NCBI GenBank assembly: GCA_020249505.1
Contig: JADCFN010000064.1
Coordinates: 24,288-88,287 of the forward strand
Direction: 5' to 3'
Length of the DNA stretch: 64,000 bases
From: Roseomonas sp.
GTDB lineage: Bacteria; Pseudomonadota; Alphaproteobacteria; Acetobacterales; Acetobacteraceae
This document shows, in pieces, positions 1-8,790 of this stretch (positions within the stretch are counted from its first letter, which is position 1; every line of letters begins with the position of its first letter). The position numbers and the translations under genes were made by a program. The notes below the pieces were generated by a model. The model did no database searches. It was not told the DNA's origin and saw nothing but the letters and a program-made list of their open reading frames with translations.

Positions 1-272
1 CCCATCGCCGTCAGAATTGAGATCAGATCAAGCTTCACCACGCGAATGCCATTGCGTACCGCCTCAGCATGGTCATGACCAAGGATATCCGGCATGGCGA
101 GCCGATCATCGAAAAACGCCATATGGAAGCAACCGGCTTCCAGCGTGCGGGCGATGCGCTGGTAATACTCGGGACGCAGGTAGTCCTGCATGGTCGCGGG
201 ATGCCGCCAGGAACCCACATAATTCGAACAATTCTGCGCCTGCAGAAAGGCCACCAGCGTCATTTGCTTCAT
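1..272 (-). CDS. Flavin-dependent (luciferase-like) monooxygenase, NtaA/SnaA/DszA type, partial
   Basis: Only the first 90 codons lie in the window; the gene runs off the left edge. The N-terminus contains FLQAQNCSNYVGSWRHP, followed by YYQRIARTLEAGCFHMAFF and a DRLAMPDILGHDHAEAV stretch. This matches the start of the nitrilotriacetate/dibenzothiophene-sulfone monooxygenase family, which uses FMNH2 from a partner reductase to oxidise small organic substrates. The ATG at 272 is chosen because AAGGA sits about 9 nt upstream. It lies 60 bp downstream of the TetR gene on the same strand, so it may be under the same control. Substrate cannot be told from this fragment. Confidence 0.82.
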   Translation of the reverse strand, partial: MKQMTLVAFLQAQNCSNYVGSWRHPATMQDYLRPEYYQRIARTLEAGCFHMAFFDDRLAMPDILGHDHAEAVRNGIRVVKLDLISILTAM

Positions 273-332
273 CGGCGTATTCCTTTTTCCCGTACCGCAT
301 CATCGCGCAGCGCCGATGGCGCGGCAAGCCAA

Positions 333-890
333 TCAGCCTTGGGGTTGCGGCAGTCGCGCCAAATGGCTTTCCATCAAGGCGCGCGCCGAAAGCCCGAACA
401 GGCGGATGCGGCGTGTTTCAGACATCACCAGCAAACCCACCGCAAGCGCGAAGGCTTCCGTTGCCGCTTCCTGCCCTCCCAGCGCGCGCATGGGTGCCAA
501 TGCCGCGACCAGCGCGGCATTCAAGCCGGGATCAAGCCCATGCCCCAGCCCGCGCGGTGCCAAGCCCCCGCCACCCAGATAAAACCCCAGCGCCAATTCC
601 TGCGGATGCGCAGCATAGAAATCGAACAAGGCGAGTGCGGCGCCGCGAAACCCATCCCGCGCCGCACCAGCCGCAACCGCAGCCTTTAAGCGCGCCAAGC
701 TATCACGCAGCACTTCGGCATAAATCGCCTCACGCGAGGGAAAATGGAAATAAAGCGCCGCGGGCGTATAGCCGGCGCGCGCCGCGATGGCGCGAAGGCT
801 GGCACCCTCAAGCCCTGCTTCGGCGAAAAGCGCTTTGGCGGCGGCAAGGATATGGTCGCGCTTGGCAGCATTCTTGTCCGGGCGGGTCAT
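333..890 (-). CDS. TetR/AcrR family transcriptional regulator
   Basis: A 185-residue TetR-type repressor. The N-terminal helix-turn-helix is clear: AAKRDHILAAAKALFAEAG, then LRAIAARAGYTPAALYFHFPSREAIY with the typical YxHFxSR recognition-helix end. The C-terminal two thirds is an alanine-rich ligand-binding domain with no identifiable ligand. The ATG at 890 is preferred over a TTG at 899, though neither has a clear ribosome-binding site. It is divergent from the hydroxylase-family gene at 951, and a perfect inverted repeat lies between them at 902-916. Autoregulation plus control of the divergent gene and the downstream monooxygenase is the natural inference. Confidence 0.9.
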   Translation of the reverse strand: MTRPDKNAAKRDHILAAAKALFAEAGLEGASLRAIAARAGYTPAALYFHFPSREAIYAEVLRDSLARLKAAVAAGAARDGFRGAALALFDFYAAHPQELALGFYLGGGGLAPRGLGHGLDPGLNAALVAALAPMRALGGQEAATEAFALAVGLLVMSETRRIRLFGLSARALMESHLARLPQPQG

Positions 891-901
891 TGACGGCAAT
901 T

Positions 902-916
902 TCTAACAGCGTTAGA
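902..916. promoter_or_regulatory. Probable TetR operator (TCTAAC-AGC-GTTAGA)
   Basis: A perfect inverted repeat, TCTAACAGCGTTAGA, with 6-bp arms and a 3-bp centre, sits in the 60-bp gap between the TetR start and the divergent CDS at 951. The flanks (AATT/TTTT) extend the partial symmetry. TetR regulators typically bind such short palindromes in the divergent promoter. Its placement 35-49 bp upstream of one start and 12-26 bp upstream of the other would let a bound dimer block both promoters. Binding is inferred, not shown. Confidence 0.65.
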
Positions 917-950
917 TTTTACCCGTCAACCGAGTTTGGGAAGCCCCGCC

Positions 951-2501
951 ATGCTGATGACTGCTGCCGATTATCGGGAATCGCTCCGGGCGCTGAAGCC
1001 GCGCGTTTTCGTCAATGGTCGCCAGGTGGCGAGTGTGGCGGATGAACCCCTGCTGGCACCCGGCATCAATGCCATTGGCGTGACCTATGATTTCGCGCAT
1101 CGCGCCGAATATGCCGGGCTGATGACGGCCACGCAGGAAGGCAGCGGGCGGCTCGTCAATCGCATGCTGCATGTGAATAGCAGCCGCGATGATTTGCTGG
1201 CCAAGTTGGAAGCGGTGCGCCTGGTTTGCCGTGAATCCGGCTGCGCGCAACGCTATTTGGCGCATGATGCGCTGAATGCGCTTCACCAGGGCACCAGGCT
1301 TGCCGATGCGGTGCATGGCGGGGAGAGGCATCAGCGCTTCCTGGCCTATTTGGATGATGTGCAGGCGCGTGATCTGACGCTCGGGATCGCGATGACGGAC
1401 GCGAAGGGCGACCGTTCCGCGCGCCCCGGCAAGCAGGCCAACCCTGATGTGCATGTGCATATCAAGGAACGCCGTGCGGATGGCATCATCATTCGCGGGA
1501 CCAAAGCCATTGTGACCGGCGCGCCCTATGTCCATGAATTCCTGGTCATGGCCTGCCGTACCATGACGGCCGAGGATGCCAATTTCGCGCTGCATTGCGC
1601 CGTGCCCGCCGATGCGCCGGGCGTGATGATTGTCGCGCGCCCCGCCGGGCGCCCAGGCGAAGCGGCCGCGAAATTCAGCGCCAAATACGGCCAAGCCACC
1701 GGCGTTGTTGTTTTTGATGATGTTTTCGTGCCCTGGGACCGCGTGTTCATGGCGGGCGAGCACGTCGAAGCCGGCTACACCACCACCAGCTACGCCACGC
1801 ATCATCGCCATTCCTGCATTGCCGCACGTGCGGGCTTTGGTGATTTGCTGATCGGTGCAGGCGCTTTGATGATTGAAGCGAACGGCCTGGATACGGACCG
1901 CCATGGCCATATCCGCGATGCCATGGTTGATCTGATCAAGATTGTGGAAGGCTTCTTCGCCTGCGGTGTTGCCGCCAGCGTCTATGGCACGCGCGCTGAA
2001 TCTGGCGCCATGATGCCGGATGCGGTCTTCAGTAATATCGGCAAATTGCTGCTGGCGACGCAGATTTATGACATGCATCGCCTCGCGCATTATGTCTCGG
2101 GCGGGTTGATTGTGGCACTCCCTGGCCCGGATGAGGATCACAATCCGGAAACCGCCGCATCGCTTGCCGCCGTGCTTGCCGGGCGCGCGGATGTGCCGGC
2201 GGAAAAGCGCCTGGAAGTGGCGCGCTTCATGGAAGATTTGACCGCATCCAACCAGGGCGGTTGGTATTCGGTGATCTCGCTCCATGGCGGTGGCAGCCCC
2301 GAGGCGATGAAGCGCGAGATTTGGCGCAATTACCCGGTCGAAGAACGCTCGGCACTCGTGGAACGCCTGCTTGATCGCGGTATTCTGGATGAGGGCAAGC
2401 GCGTCTCAAAACAGCCAGGCCGTTGCTGCGATACGGGGTGTGAGGCGCCGCGCGCGCCAGCCATTCCCGAGCCCAGCTTTATCGGGCGCGCGGCGGAATA
2501 G
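951..2501 (+). CDS. 4-hydroxyphenylacetate 3-hydroxylase / 4-hydroxybutyryl-CoA dehydratase family protein
   Basis: A 516-residue member of the HpaB/AbfD family of FAD proteins. Family marks include TAADYRESLRALKPRVFVNG at the N-terminus, the TDAKGDRSARP loop, IIIRGTKAIVTGAPYVHEFL and VVVFDDVFVPWDRVF. The ATG at 951 has GGGAAG 7 nt upstream; an in-frame TTG at 936 is less likely. The positions that bind the [4Fe-4S] cluster in 4-hydroxybutyryl-CoA dehydratase look incomplete: CAQRY where a C-x3-C pair is expected and SCIAARAGF lacking the aligned C. A hydroxylase-type, cluster-free reaction is therefore more likely. The next gene encodes a CoA-transferase, so the substrate may be an aromatic or hydroxyacyl-CoA. 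Confidence 0.85.
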   Translation: MLMTAADYRESLRALKPRVFVNGRQVASVADEPLLAPGINAIGVTYDFAHRAEYAGLMTATQEGSGRLVNRMLHVNSSRDDLLAKLEAVRLVCRESGCAQRYLAHDALNALHQGTRLADAVHGGERHQRFLAYLDDVQARDLTLGIAMTDAKGDRSARPGKQANPDVHVHIKERRADGIIIRGTKAIVTGAPYVHEFLVMACRTMTAEDANFALHCAVPADAPGVMIVARPAGRPGEAAAKFSAKYGQATGVVVFDDVFVPWDRVFMAGEHVEAGYTTTSYATHHRHSCIAARAGFGDLLIGAGALMIEANGLDTDRHGHIRDAMVDLIKIVEGFFACGVAASVYGTRAESGAMMPDAVFSNIGKLLLATQIYDMHRLAHYVSGGLIVALPGPDEDHNPETAASLAAVLAGRADVPAEKRLEVARFMEDLTASNQGGWYSVISLHGGGSPEAMKREIWRNYPVEERSALVERLLDRGILDEGKRVSKQPGRCCDTGCEAPRAPAIPEPSFIGRAAE

Positions 2502-2570
2502 CGCCATGCTTCCGCTTGACGCATGACGTAATCGCGCATCAGATTTCCGGGAAAGCCAAGGGATCGCCAA

Positions 2571-3791
2571 ATGTCTGAAGCCGCGCCAGAACGCCGTATA
2601 TTGCCGCTGGAAGGGGTGCGGGTTATTGATGTTTCCACCTTTATTTCCGGCCCTTTTGCCACCACGCAGCTCGCGGAATTCGGCGCTGAGGTGATCAAGC
2701 TGGAATTACCCGTGATGGGCGATCCCTTGCGTAAATTCGGCACCGTCACGCCGAATGGCGATACGCTGCCCTGGCTTTCGGAATGCCGGAACAAAAAATC
2801 CGCGACGCTTGATTTGCGCAAGCCGGAAGGGGCGGATTTGCTGAAGCGCATGTGCGCCGAAGCCGATATCCTGGTGGAGAATTTCCAGCCCGGCACCATG
2901 GAGAAATGGGGCATTGGCTGGGATGTGCTGCATGCGGTGAACCCGCGCCTGATCATGGTGCGGATTTCCGGCTATGGGCAAACGGGACCTTACAGTGGTC
3001 GTCCAGGTTTTGGACGCATTGGCAATGCTTTTGGTGGGCTTTCCTATCTGGCGGGTTATCCGGATCGCCCACCAGTGACGCCAGGTTCGGCCACCATTCC
3101 GGATTATCTTTCCGGCATTTACGGTGCCATGGGCGCGATGCTGGCCATGGAAGCGCGCCGCAAGACAGGGCGCGGGCAGGTGGTGGATATTGGGCTTTAT
3201 GAACCTGTCTTTCGCATCCTGGATGAATTGGCGCCAGCCTTTCAGCACAAGGGTTATGTGCGCGAGCGCATGGGGCCAGGCACGGTTAATGTTGTGCCGC
3301 ATAGCCATTACCCCACCAAGGATAATCGCTGGATCGCCATTGCCTGCACGTCAGACAAGATTTTCGCGCGGCTTGCGGCGGCGATGGGCGCGCCGGAGCT
3401 TGGCGATGATGGCAAATGGGGCACCATTCGTCAGCGCGAAGCCGCGCGCGCAGAAGTGGATGCGTATGTCGGCGCCTGGACCAGCCGCTTCACCCGCGAT
3501 GAATTGCTGCAAACCTGCGAAGAAGCGCAGGTTCCCTGCGGCCCGGTCTATGCGATTGATGAGATTTTCGAAGACCCGCAATACAAGGCGCGCGGCAATA
3601 TCTTGACGATGCAGGACCCGCGTGTTGGCGAATTGGCCATTCCCAATCTTGTGCCACGGCTTTCAGAAACACCTGGTGAGGTAAAATGGCTCGGCCCCGC
3701 CATGGGCGAGCATAATGGCGAAATCTATCGCGACTGGCTGAAATTATCGGATGCCGAAATAGAAGCGCTAACCACCGCGCGGGTTATCTGA
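2571..3791 (+). CDS. Class III CoA-transferase (CaiB/BaiF family)
   Basis: A 406-residue family III CoA-transferase that moves CoA between carboxylic acids. Conserved landmarks are LEGVRVIDVSTFISGPFAT at the N-terminus, the GADLLKRMCAEADILVENFQPG segment, RISGYGQTGPYSGRPGFG and the IPDYLSGIYGA block that carries the catalytic aspartate (about D178). The length is normal for the family. It starts 69 bp after the HpaB-family gene on the same strand and probably forms an operon with it, which fits activation of an organic acid for catabolism. It is convergent with the SDR gene downstream. Confidence 0.92.
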   Translation: MSEAAPERRILPLEGVRVIDVSTFISGPFATTQLAEFGAEVIKLELPVMGDPLRKFGTVTPNGDTLPWLSECRNKKSATLDLRKPEGADLLKRMCAEADILVENFQPGTMEKWGIGWDVLHAVNPRLIMVRISGYGQTGPYSGRPGFGRIGNAFGGLSYLAGYPDRPPVTPGSATIPDYLSGIYGAMGAMLAMEARRKTGRGQVVDIGLYEPVFRILDELAPAFQHKGYVRERMGPGTVNVVPHSHYPTKDNRWIAIACTSDKIFARLAAAMGAPELGDDGKWGTIRQREAARAEVDAYVGAWTSRFTRDELLQTCEEAQVPCGPVYAIDEIFEDPQYKARGNILTMQDPRVGELAIPNLVPRLSETPGEVKWLGPAMGEHNGEIYRDWLKLSDAEIEALTTARVI

Positions 3792-3819
3792 AACCAACCC
3801 GCGCAGCGAAGCTTTAAGT

Positions 3820-4572
3820 TCAGGAAGCGAGATACCCGCCATCCACATGCATCTCTGACCCGGTCATATAAGATGACTCGTCCGACGCCAGGAACAAGAT
3901 AGCGTAGGCGACCTCGTCCACCTCACCGGGGCGGCCCATGGGCACATGGCCCAGCATTTTTGCGCGAAACACGGGATCAGCCGTGGCACCGCTGGTACGC
4001 ATGGGCGGCATGAGGCCGGGATGCACCGTGTTCAAGCGAATACCGGAAGGCCCTTCCTGCACGGCAATGGATTTCGTCAGCAAGCGCACTGCCGCCTTGG
4101 AGGCGTTATAGGCGCAATGGATGCGATCCTGCCCCACCACGCCGGAGATTGAGGACAGGTTGATGATGGACCCGCCGCCCGATTTCCGCATGGCGGCAAC
4201 GCCGTGCTTCACGCCCAAAAACACACCGCGCGCATTCACAGCCATGATGCGGTCCCACAGCGCGGTATCATAAAGATTATTCGTATTACTGCCGGAAATG
4301 CCGGCATTATTCACCAGCACATCAAGCCGCCCATGGGCAGCCATCACGGCAGCAATCGCCGCTTCCCATTGCGCCTCATCTGCCACATCAAGGTTGATGT
4401 AGCTTGCAGACCCGCCGGCCTTGGCGATTTCGGCCACCACGCTGCGGCCTTCAGCTTCCATCATATCGGCTACCACTACCTTGGCACCTTCCCGCGCCAT
4501 CAACCGTGCGGTGGCTGCGCCCATGCCGGAAGCGGCACCCGTAATGAGTGCTACCTTGTTCGCAACGCGCAT
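3820..4572 (-). CDS. SDR family NAD(P)-dependent oxidoreductase
   Basis: A 250-residue classical short-chain dehydrogenase/reductase. It has the TGAASGMG cofactor loop (residues 11-18), the NNAG motif (about 88-91), a catalytic serine in INLSSISG and the YNASK active site, and ends in the usual MTGSEMHVDGGY C-terminus. An aspartate after the second strand (VVVADM) suggests NAD(H) preference. A strong AGGAGGAGAC ribosome-binding site precedes the ATG. The substrate is probably a secondary alcohol or hydroxyacyl compound, not determinable here. It follows the large FAD dehydrogenase on the same strand with a hairpin between them. Confidence 0.93.
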   Translation of the reverse strand: MRVANKVALITGAASGMGAATARLMAREGAKVVVADMMEAEGRSVVAEIAKAGGSASYINLDVADEAQWEAAIAAVMAAHGRLDVLVNNAGISGSNTNNLYDTALWDRIMAVNARGVFLGVKHGVAAMRKSGGGSIINLSSISGVVGQDRIHCAYNASKAAVRLLTKSIAVQEGPSGIRLNTVHPGLMPPMRTSGATADPVFRAKMLGHVPMGRPGEVDEVAYAILFLASDESSYMTGSEMHVDGGYLAS

Positions 4573-4612
4573 GATGTCTCCTCCTGTTCATTTCTGATCA
4601 GGAAGCCTTGCA

Positions 4613-4636
4613 AGGCTTGCGCGTTACCGCAAGCCT
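4613..4636 (-). terminator. Terminator-like hairpin after the FAD dehydrogenase gene
   Basis: AGGCTTGCG and CGCAAGCCT form a perfect 9-bp stem with a 6-nt loop, starting at the last base-pairs of the upstream gene's TGA codon. A second, overlapping 16-bp palindrome (AAGCCTTG-CAAGGCTT, 4603-4618) could form an alternative fold. No U-run follows on the minus strand, so this is either a weak or Rho-assisted terminator or an mRNA 3'-end stabiliser. Confidence 0.45.
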
Positions 4637-6300
4637 CAACCATAGGTCATGCTGGATTCCGCGCCACGGCTCATGTCGCGCGGAATGGGCTGACCGGTCA
4701 TGGTCAGCGCCAAAGCCTCGGCCACACGAATGCCATCCACGCCGGCGCTCAGAATGCCGCCGGCATAGCCAGCGCCCTCTCCAGCCGGGAAAAGCCCCGC
4801 CGTATTCACGCTTTGAAAATCAAAGCCGCGCGGGATGCGAATGGGGCTACTGGTGCGGGTTTCAACGCCGGTCATCAGCGCATCAGGGCGGGCGAAGCCC
4901 GATAATTGCTGATCGAAGGCAAGCAACGCTTCACGCATGGCGGCCACAGCGAAATCCGGCAGGCAGAGCGCGAGATCAGTTGGGGTTACGCTTGGCTTGT
5001 AGCTCGGCAGCACATCACCAAGCGAAGTGCTGGGGCGGCCGGCGAGGAAATCGCCCACAAGCTGCGCGGGCGCGCGGTAATCGCCGCCGCCTGCCGCAAA
5101 CGCCGCGCTTTCCCAATGGCGTTGATAGGCAATGCCGGAAAGCACATCGCCCGGATAATCCTCGGGCGAAATGCCAACCACCATGCCGGCATTGGCATTG
5201 CGTTCGGCGCGCGAATATTGGCTCATGCCATTGGTGACCACGCGGCCGGCTTCACTGGTGGCAGCCACCACGGTGCCACCAGGGCACATGCAGAAACTAT
5301 AGACAGCGCGGCCATTTTTCGCGTGATGGACCAGCTTGTAATCAGCGGCCCCCAACAGCGGATTGCCAGCATTGGGGCCGAAACGTGCACGGTCAATCAT
5401 GCCTTGCGGGTGTTCAATCCGCACGCCAATCGAAAAGGGCTTGGCTTGCATGGCAACCCCGCGCGCATGCAGCATCTCAAAACTGTCCCGCGCACTATGA
5501 CCAAGGGCGAGGATGGCGTGATCGGCTTCAATCACTTCGCCATCCGCCAGCACCAGCCCACGCAAGCGGCGCGCGCCATCGGCTTCGGTTTCGATGATCA
5601 GATCATCCACCCGCGCACCAAAGCGATATTCACCGCCAAGGGCTTCGATCTCCGCTCGGATATGTTCCACCATGGATACCAGGCGGAAGGTGCCGATATG
5701 CGGCTTGGAGACGTACAAAATCTCCTCCGGCGCGCCAGCCTTCACGAATTCGGCGAGCACCTTGCGCCCGTAATGGCGCGGATCGCGGATTTGGCTGTAG
5801 AGTTTGCCGTCAGAAAAGGTGCCTGCCCCGCCCTCGCCATATTGCACATTGCTTTCGGGGTTGAGCACGCCACGCCGCCAAAGGCCCCAAGTGTCCTTGG
5901 TGCGTTCGCGCACCACCTTGCCGCGTTCCAGGACCAATGGGCGTAAGCCCATCTGTGCGAGCAATAGCGCCGCCATGAAGCCGCAAGGCCCGGTGCCCAC
6001 CACAACAGGCCTGCGGATGCCTTCCGGCGCGCGGGCGACAAAGCGATATTCCGTATCCGGCGCCGGGCTGATCCGCTGATCCCCCGAATGGCACGCGAGC
6101 AACGCGGCTTCATCAGCAACTTCTACGTCAAGCGTATAGACCAGCATGATCGCATGGGGCTTCCGCGCATCATACCCGCGGCGGAATACCTGCATCGCCT
6201 TCAACGCCGCATCGGCAATGCCAAGCCGCCCCAGCACGGCGGCGCGCAAGGCGTCTTCCGGATGGTGCAGCGGTAGGCGCATTTCGGTCAGGCGGATCAT
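4636..6300 (-). CDS. Large NAD(P)/FAD-dependent dehydrogenase (COG2509-type)
   Basis: A 554-residue flavoprotein of the uncharacterised COG2509 type. The N-terminal ~90 residues are a small family-specific domain (RRGYDARK). The dinucleotide fold follows with PVVVGTGPCGFMAALLLAQ (about 98-116) and an E-R-G end. NVQYGEGGAGTFSDGKLYSQ is the family hallmark, and the C-terminus has a second flavin motif, GLFPAGEGAGYAGGILSA. Length and organisation are normal. It has its own promoter region facing kdgK across 65 bp. The physiological substrate of this family is unknown to me; do not read it as a specific dehydrogenase. Confidence 0.85.
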   Translation of the reverse strand: MIRLTEMRLPLHHPEDALRAAVLGRLGIADAALKAMQVFRRGYDARKPHAIMLVYTLDVEVADEAALLACHSGDQRISPAPDTEYRFVARAPEGIRRPVVVGTGPCGFMAALLLAQMGLRPLVLERGKVVRERTKDTWGLWRRGVLNPESNVQYGEGGAGTFSDGKLYSQIRDPRHYGRKVLAEFVKAGAPEEILYVSKPHIGTFRLVSMVEHIRAEIEALGGEYRFGARVDDLIIETEADGARRLRGLVLADGEVIEADHAILALGHSARDSFEMLHARGVAMQAKPFSIGVRIEHPQGMIDRARFGPNAGNPLLGAADYKLVHHAKNGRAVYSFCMCPGGTVVAATSEAGRVVTNGMSQYSRAERNANAGMVVGISPEDYPGDVLSGIAYQRHWESAAFAAGGGDYRAPAQLVGDFLAGRPSTSLGDVLPSYKPSVTPTDLALCLPDFAVAAMREALLAFDQQLSGFARPDALMTGVETRTSSPIRIPRGFDFQSVNTAGLFPAGEGAGYAGGILSAGVDGIRVAEALALTMTGQPIPRDMSRGAESSMTYG

Positions 6301-6365
6301 GGGGGTTCTATAGTCCGTCTTGCGGCGCGCTTGAAATCCTTCCTTTCATCGGCCAAGCATTGGGC

Positions 6366-7289
6366 ATGGCTGATATTCTTTGCCTCGGCGAACCCATGCT
6401 GGAATTCAACGCCCAAAAGCCGGGCGCGGATGGGCGACGCTATTATCTGGAAGGGCATGGTGGCGATACCTCCAACGCCGCCATCGCAGCCGCGCGCGCG
6501 GGGGCTTCGGTTGGCATGCTGACCGCGCTTGGCCAGGATGGGCCTGGCGAAAGCTTCATGGCGCTTTGGGCGCAGGAAGGCGTGGATACCGCGCATGTCA
6601 TCCGCAATCCTTCAGCGCCCACGGGCATTTATTTCGTGACGCATGATGCGCGCGGGCATCATTTCAGTTTTTATCGCAGCGGCAGCGCGGCGTCACTCTA
6701 CCGGCCGGAAGATGTGCCGGAAGCAGCCATACGCAAAGCGAAATACCTGCATCTTTCCGGCATCAGCCAGGCGATTTCGACTAACGCCTGTGATGCAGCC
6801 TTCCGCGCCATGGAAATGGCCCGCGCCAATGGGGTGCAGATTTCCTATGACACTAATCTGCGCCTCAGGCTTTGGCCGGCGTCACGCGCTGCTGCCGTGA
6901 TCCATGCCGCGATTGCCATGGCCGATATCGCGCTGCCATCTTTGGAAGACGCCATGGCGCTGACGGGCCTGGAGAACGCTGATGAAATCTGCGATTTCTA
7001 TCTGCGCCTTGCTCCAATGGTGGTGCTGAAATGCGGCGCTGAGGGCGCCATTCTGGCCACGCGCGAAGCCCGCCACCGCCTGCCCGCGCACAAGGTGGCG
7101 GCAGTTGATGCGACCGGCGCGGGGGATTGCTTTGCGGGCAATTTCCTCGCGCGCTTGCTGGCAGGTGATCCGCCGCTGGATGCCGCGCGTTACGCCAATG
7201 CGGCCGCAGCACTTTCCACCACTGGCTATGGTGCGGTGGCGCCCCTGCCCTTGCCGGATGCGGTGCGCGGCTTGCTCGAAAGCCGCTGA
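6366..7289 (+). CDS. kdgK: PfkB-family sugar kinase, probable 2-keto-3-deoxygluconate kinase
   Basis: A 307-residue ribokinase/PfkB-family kinase. GGDTSNAAIAAARAGA near residue 33 is the substrate-side signature and DATGAGDCFAGNFLARLL carries the catalytic aspartate and anion hole. The DILCLGEPMLEFN start and the YDTNLRLRLWP block resemble 2-keto-3-deoxygluconate kinases, which phosphorylate KDG in sugar-acid catabolism, but fructokinase-like activity cannot be excluded. The ATG at 6366 is preferred to a TTG six bases upstream; no strong ribosome-binding site is visible. Its stop codon abuts that of the convergent M81 gene without a gap. Confidence 0.85.
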   Translation: MADILCLGEPMLEFNAQKPGADGRRYYLEGHGGDTSNAAIAAARAGASVGMLTALGQDGPGESFMALWAQEGVDTAHVIRNPSAPTGIYFVTHDARGHHFSFYRSGSAASLYRPEDVPEAAIRKAKYLHLSGISQAISTNACDAAFRAMEMARANGVQISYDTNLRLRLWPASRAAAVIHAAIAMADIALPSLEDAMALTGLENADEICDFYLRLAPMVVLKCGAEGAILATREARHRLPAHKVAAVDATGAGDCFAGNFLARLLAGDPPLDAARYANAAAALSTTGYGAVAPLPLPDAVRGLLESR

Positions 7290-8789
7290 TTATCCCCAGG
7301 CGCGATTATCACCCGGGCGCAGCCGCAGCCCTGGGCGCAGATTGGTGAAGGGCAAAATCGCCGGGTCCGCCACAACCGGGCCGGGCGCGGTTACCACAAT
7401 CACCTCAGATGCAATCGGCTGGAAATGAGCGCGGAAATGCACGCTGGATTTCACGGCGACAATCGCCTGTTCTGCCGGTTCAACACCGACCTGGCGGAAC
7501 AATTCCTGATCATGGCCCTGCATCTTGCGGCTGACCACCACCACACGCACGCCGGGTGCTACACGGATCAGCGCGGAAGGCCCAACATCGGCGGGATTGC
7601 CCTTGCCCATCGGGCCGCTGAGTGTGAAGCAACCGTCAGAGAGTTTTTCGACTACCGCTTCCACCCGCAACGGCACACCATCGCTCTTGCCACCAAGATC
7701 GAGCGTAATGCGCGCACCTTCTCCGGCGGCATGGCAGGCAGCCGCGGCCTCGGCGTCATTCATCGGCGCCAGCACGGCACCTTGCGCGTTTTGCCGGATC
7801 AATTCCGCGAGCAAGCCGGTGGTATCGCCATGGCCACCACCGCCGGGATTATCTTGAGTGTCGGCCAGCACCACCGGCCCCTTGCCGCCACCGGCCATGG
7901 CGCGCGCCACGCCCTCAGCCGCGGTTGCGACACCCAGCGCAAATTCCGGTTCCTTGCTGGCAATGAAAGCGGCGAGTGCTTCCGCCGCAGCGCCGGCTTG
8001 ATCCAGCGTATCGGCATAGGCCGCAATGGCCATGCCGCAGCCGGGGAAATCGGCATAGGGAAAGCCAAAGCAGAAGCCCAATTCCCAAACGCCGGATGCG
8101 TCGCCCAGACGCGCACGTTCTGCCATGACATCGGCCATGGGCGCCACCATGGTGCATTGGCCGGGCAAGGGCGTCCAGAAATCCAGATCGCGAAAGAGTT
8201 TCGCCGGTTTGCGGGTTTCCTTGATCATGCGGAGCAATAGCCGCGTTGCCTGCGCACCGGCAGGCTTCATATCCACATGCGGATAGGTGCGAAACGGCAC
8301 CAGCACATCGGAAAGGGCAACCATCTCAGCGGTCTTGTTAGCATGCGGATCAAGGCTGACGGCGATGGGCAAATCAGGCCCCACCACGGCGCGCACGCGG
8401 CGCAGCACTTCGGCTTCGGCATCATCAAAACCCTCTGCCACCATGGCACCGTGCAAATCGAGATAGACGCCATCAATCGGGCCGGCTTCCAGCGCATCGG
8501 ATAGGCTTGCGATCAGCAGGCCGGCGATGCGTTCAAATGCTTCCGCCGTGACAGGCCCGGCAGGATTGGCAAAGCACCAGACCAAGGGCGCCAATTCCAC
8601 GCCAGCTTCTTCCGCCACCATGATCGCACCCGCAATCGGCGCGCTGGTCGGGCGCATGGCCTCGATCAATTCAGCCGGGCGTTGCAGTGGCGGAAAGCCG
8701 CCGGGTTTGACGAATTCCTGCCAGCCGGTTGGCAGCGGCGCGAAGGAATGGCTTTCGTGCAAAAAGCCGCCAATGGCGATGCGGGTCAT
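7290..8789 (-). CDS. M81 family metallopeptidase (MlrC-like)
   Basis: A 499-residue member of the M81 (microcystinase C/MlrC-like) family. Diagnostic parts are RIAIGGFLHESHSFAP at the N-terminus, YLDLHGAMVAEGFDDAE, SLDPHANKT and DTQDNPGGGGHGDTT, which supply histidine and aspartate metal ligands. The ATG at 8789 has AAGGAAAA 5-9 nt upstream; an in-frame TTG at 8807 is less likely. It starts 1 nt after the stop of the M20 hydrolase on the same strand, so three hydrolases (10050-11342, 8791-10053, this one) form one operon. Family members cleave small peptides or amides; actual microcystin degradation is not implied. Confidence 0.9.
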   Translation of the reverse strand: MTRIAIGGFLHESHSFAPLPTGWQEFVKPGGFPPLQRPAELIEAMRPTSAPIAGAIMVAEEAGVELAPLVWCFANPAGPVTAEAFERIAGLLIASLSDALEAGPIDGVYLDLHGAMVAEGFDDAEAEVLRRVRAVVGPDLPIAVSLDPHANKTAEMVALSDVLVPFRTYPHVDMKPAGAQATRLLLRMIKETRKPAKLFRDLDFWTPLPGQCTMVAPMADVMAERARLGDASGVWELGFCFGFPYADFPGCGMAIAAYADTLDQAGAAAEALAAFIASKEPEFALGVATAAEGVARAMAGGGKGPVVLADTQDNPGGGGHGDTTGLLAELIRQNAQGAVLAPMNDAEAAAACHAAGEGARITLDLGGKSDGVPLRVEAVVEKLSDGCFTLSGPMGKGNPADVGPSALIRVAPGVRVVVVSRKMQGHDQELFRQVGVEPAEQAIVAVKSSVHFRAHFQPIASEVIVVTAPGPVVADPAILPFTNLRPGLRLRPGDNRAWG

Positions 8790-8790
8790 C

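Noticed and set aside
912..2285. Long open frame (457 codons) on the minus strand
   Set aside because: It is antisense to the HpaB-family gene, whose protein matches a known family along its full length; the antisense frame is rich in His/Arg/Ala and has no family features.
4603..4618. 16-bp palindrome AAGCCTTG-CAAGGCTT as a regulator operator of the SDR gene
   Set aside because: It overlaps and is mutually exclusive with the longer 9-bp-stem hairpin at 4613-4636 and lies at the end of the upstream gene; operator function is not better supported than a 3'-end structure.
4906..5946. 346-codon open frame on the plus strand
   Set aside because: Antisense to the COG2509-type FAD dehydrogenase, which has clear motifs; a GC-rich codon-bias shadow.
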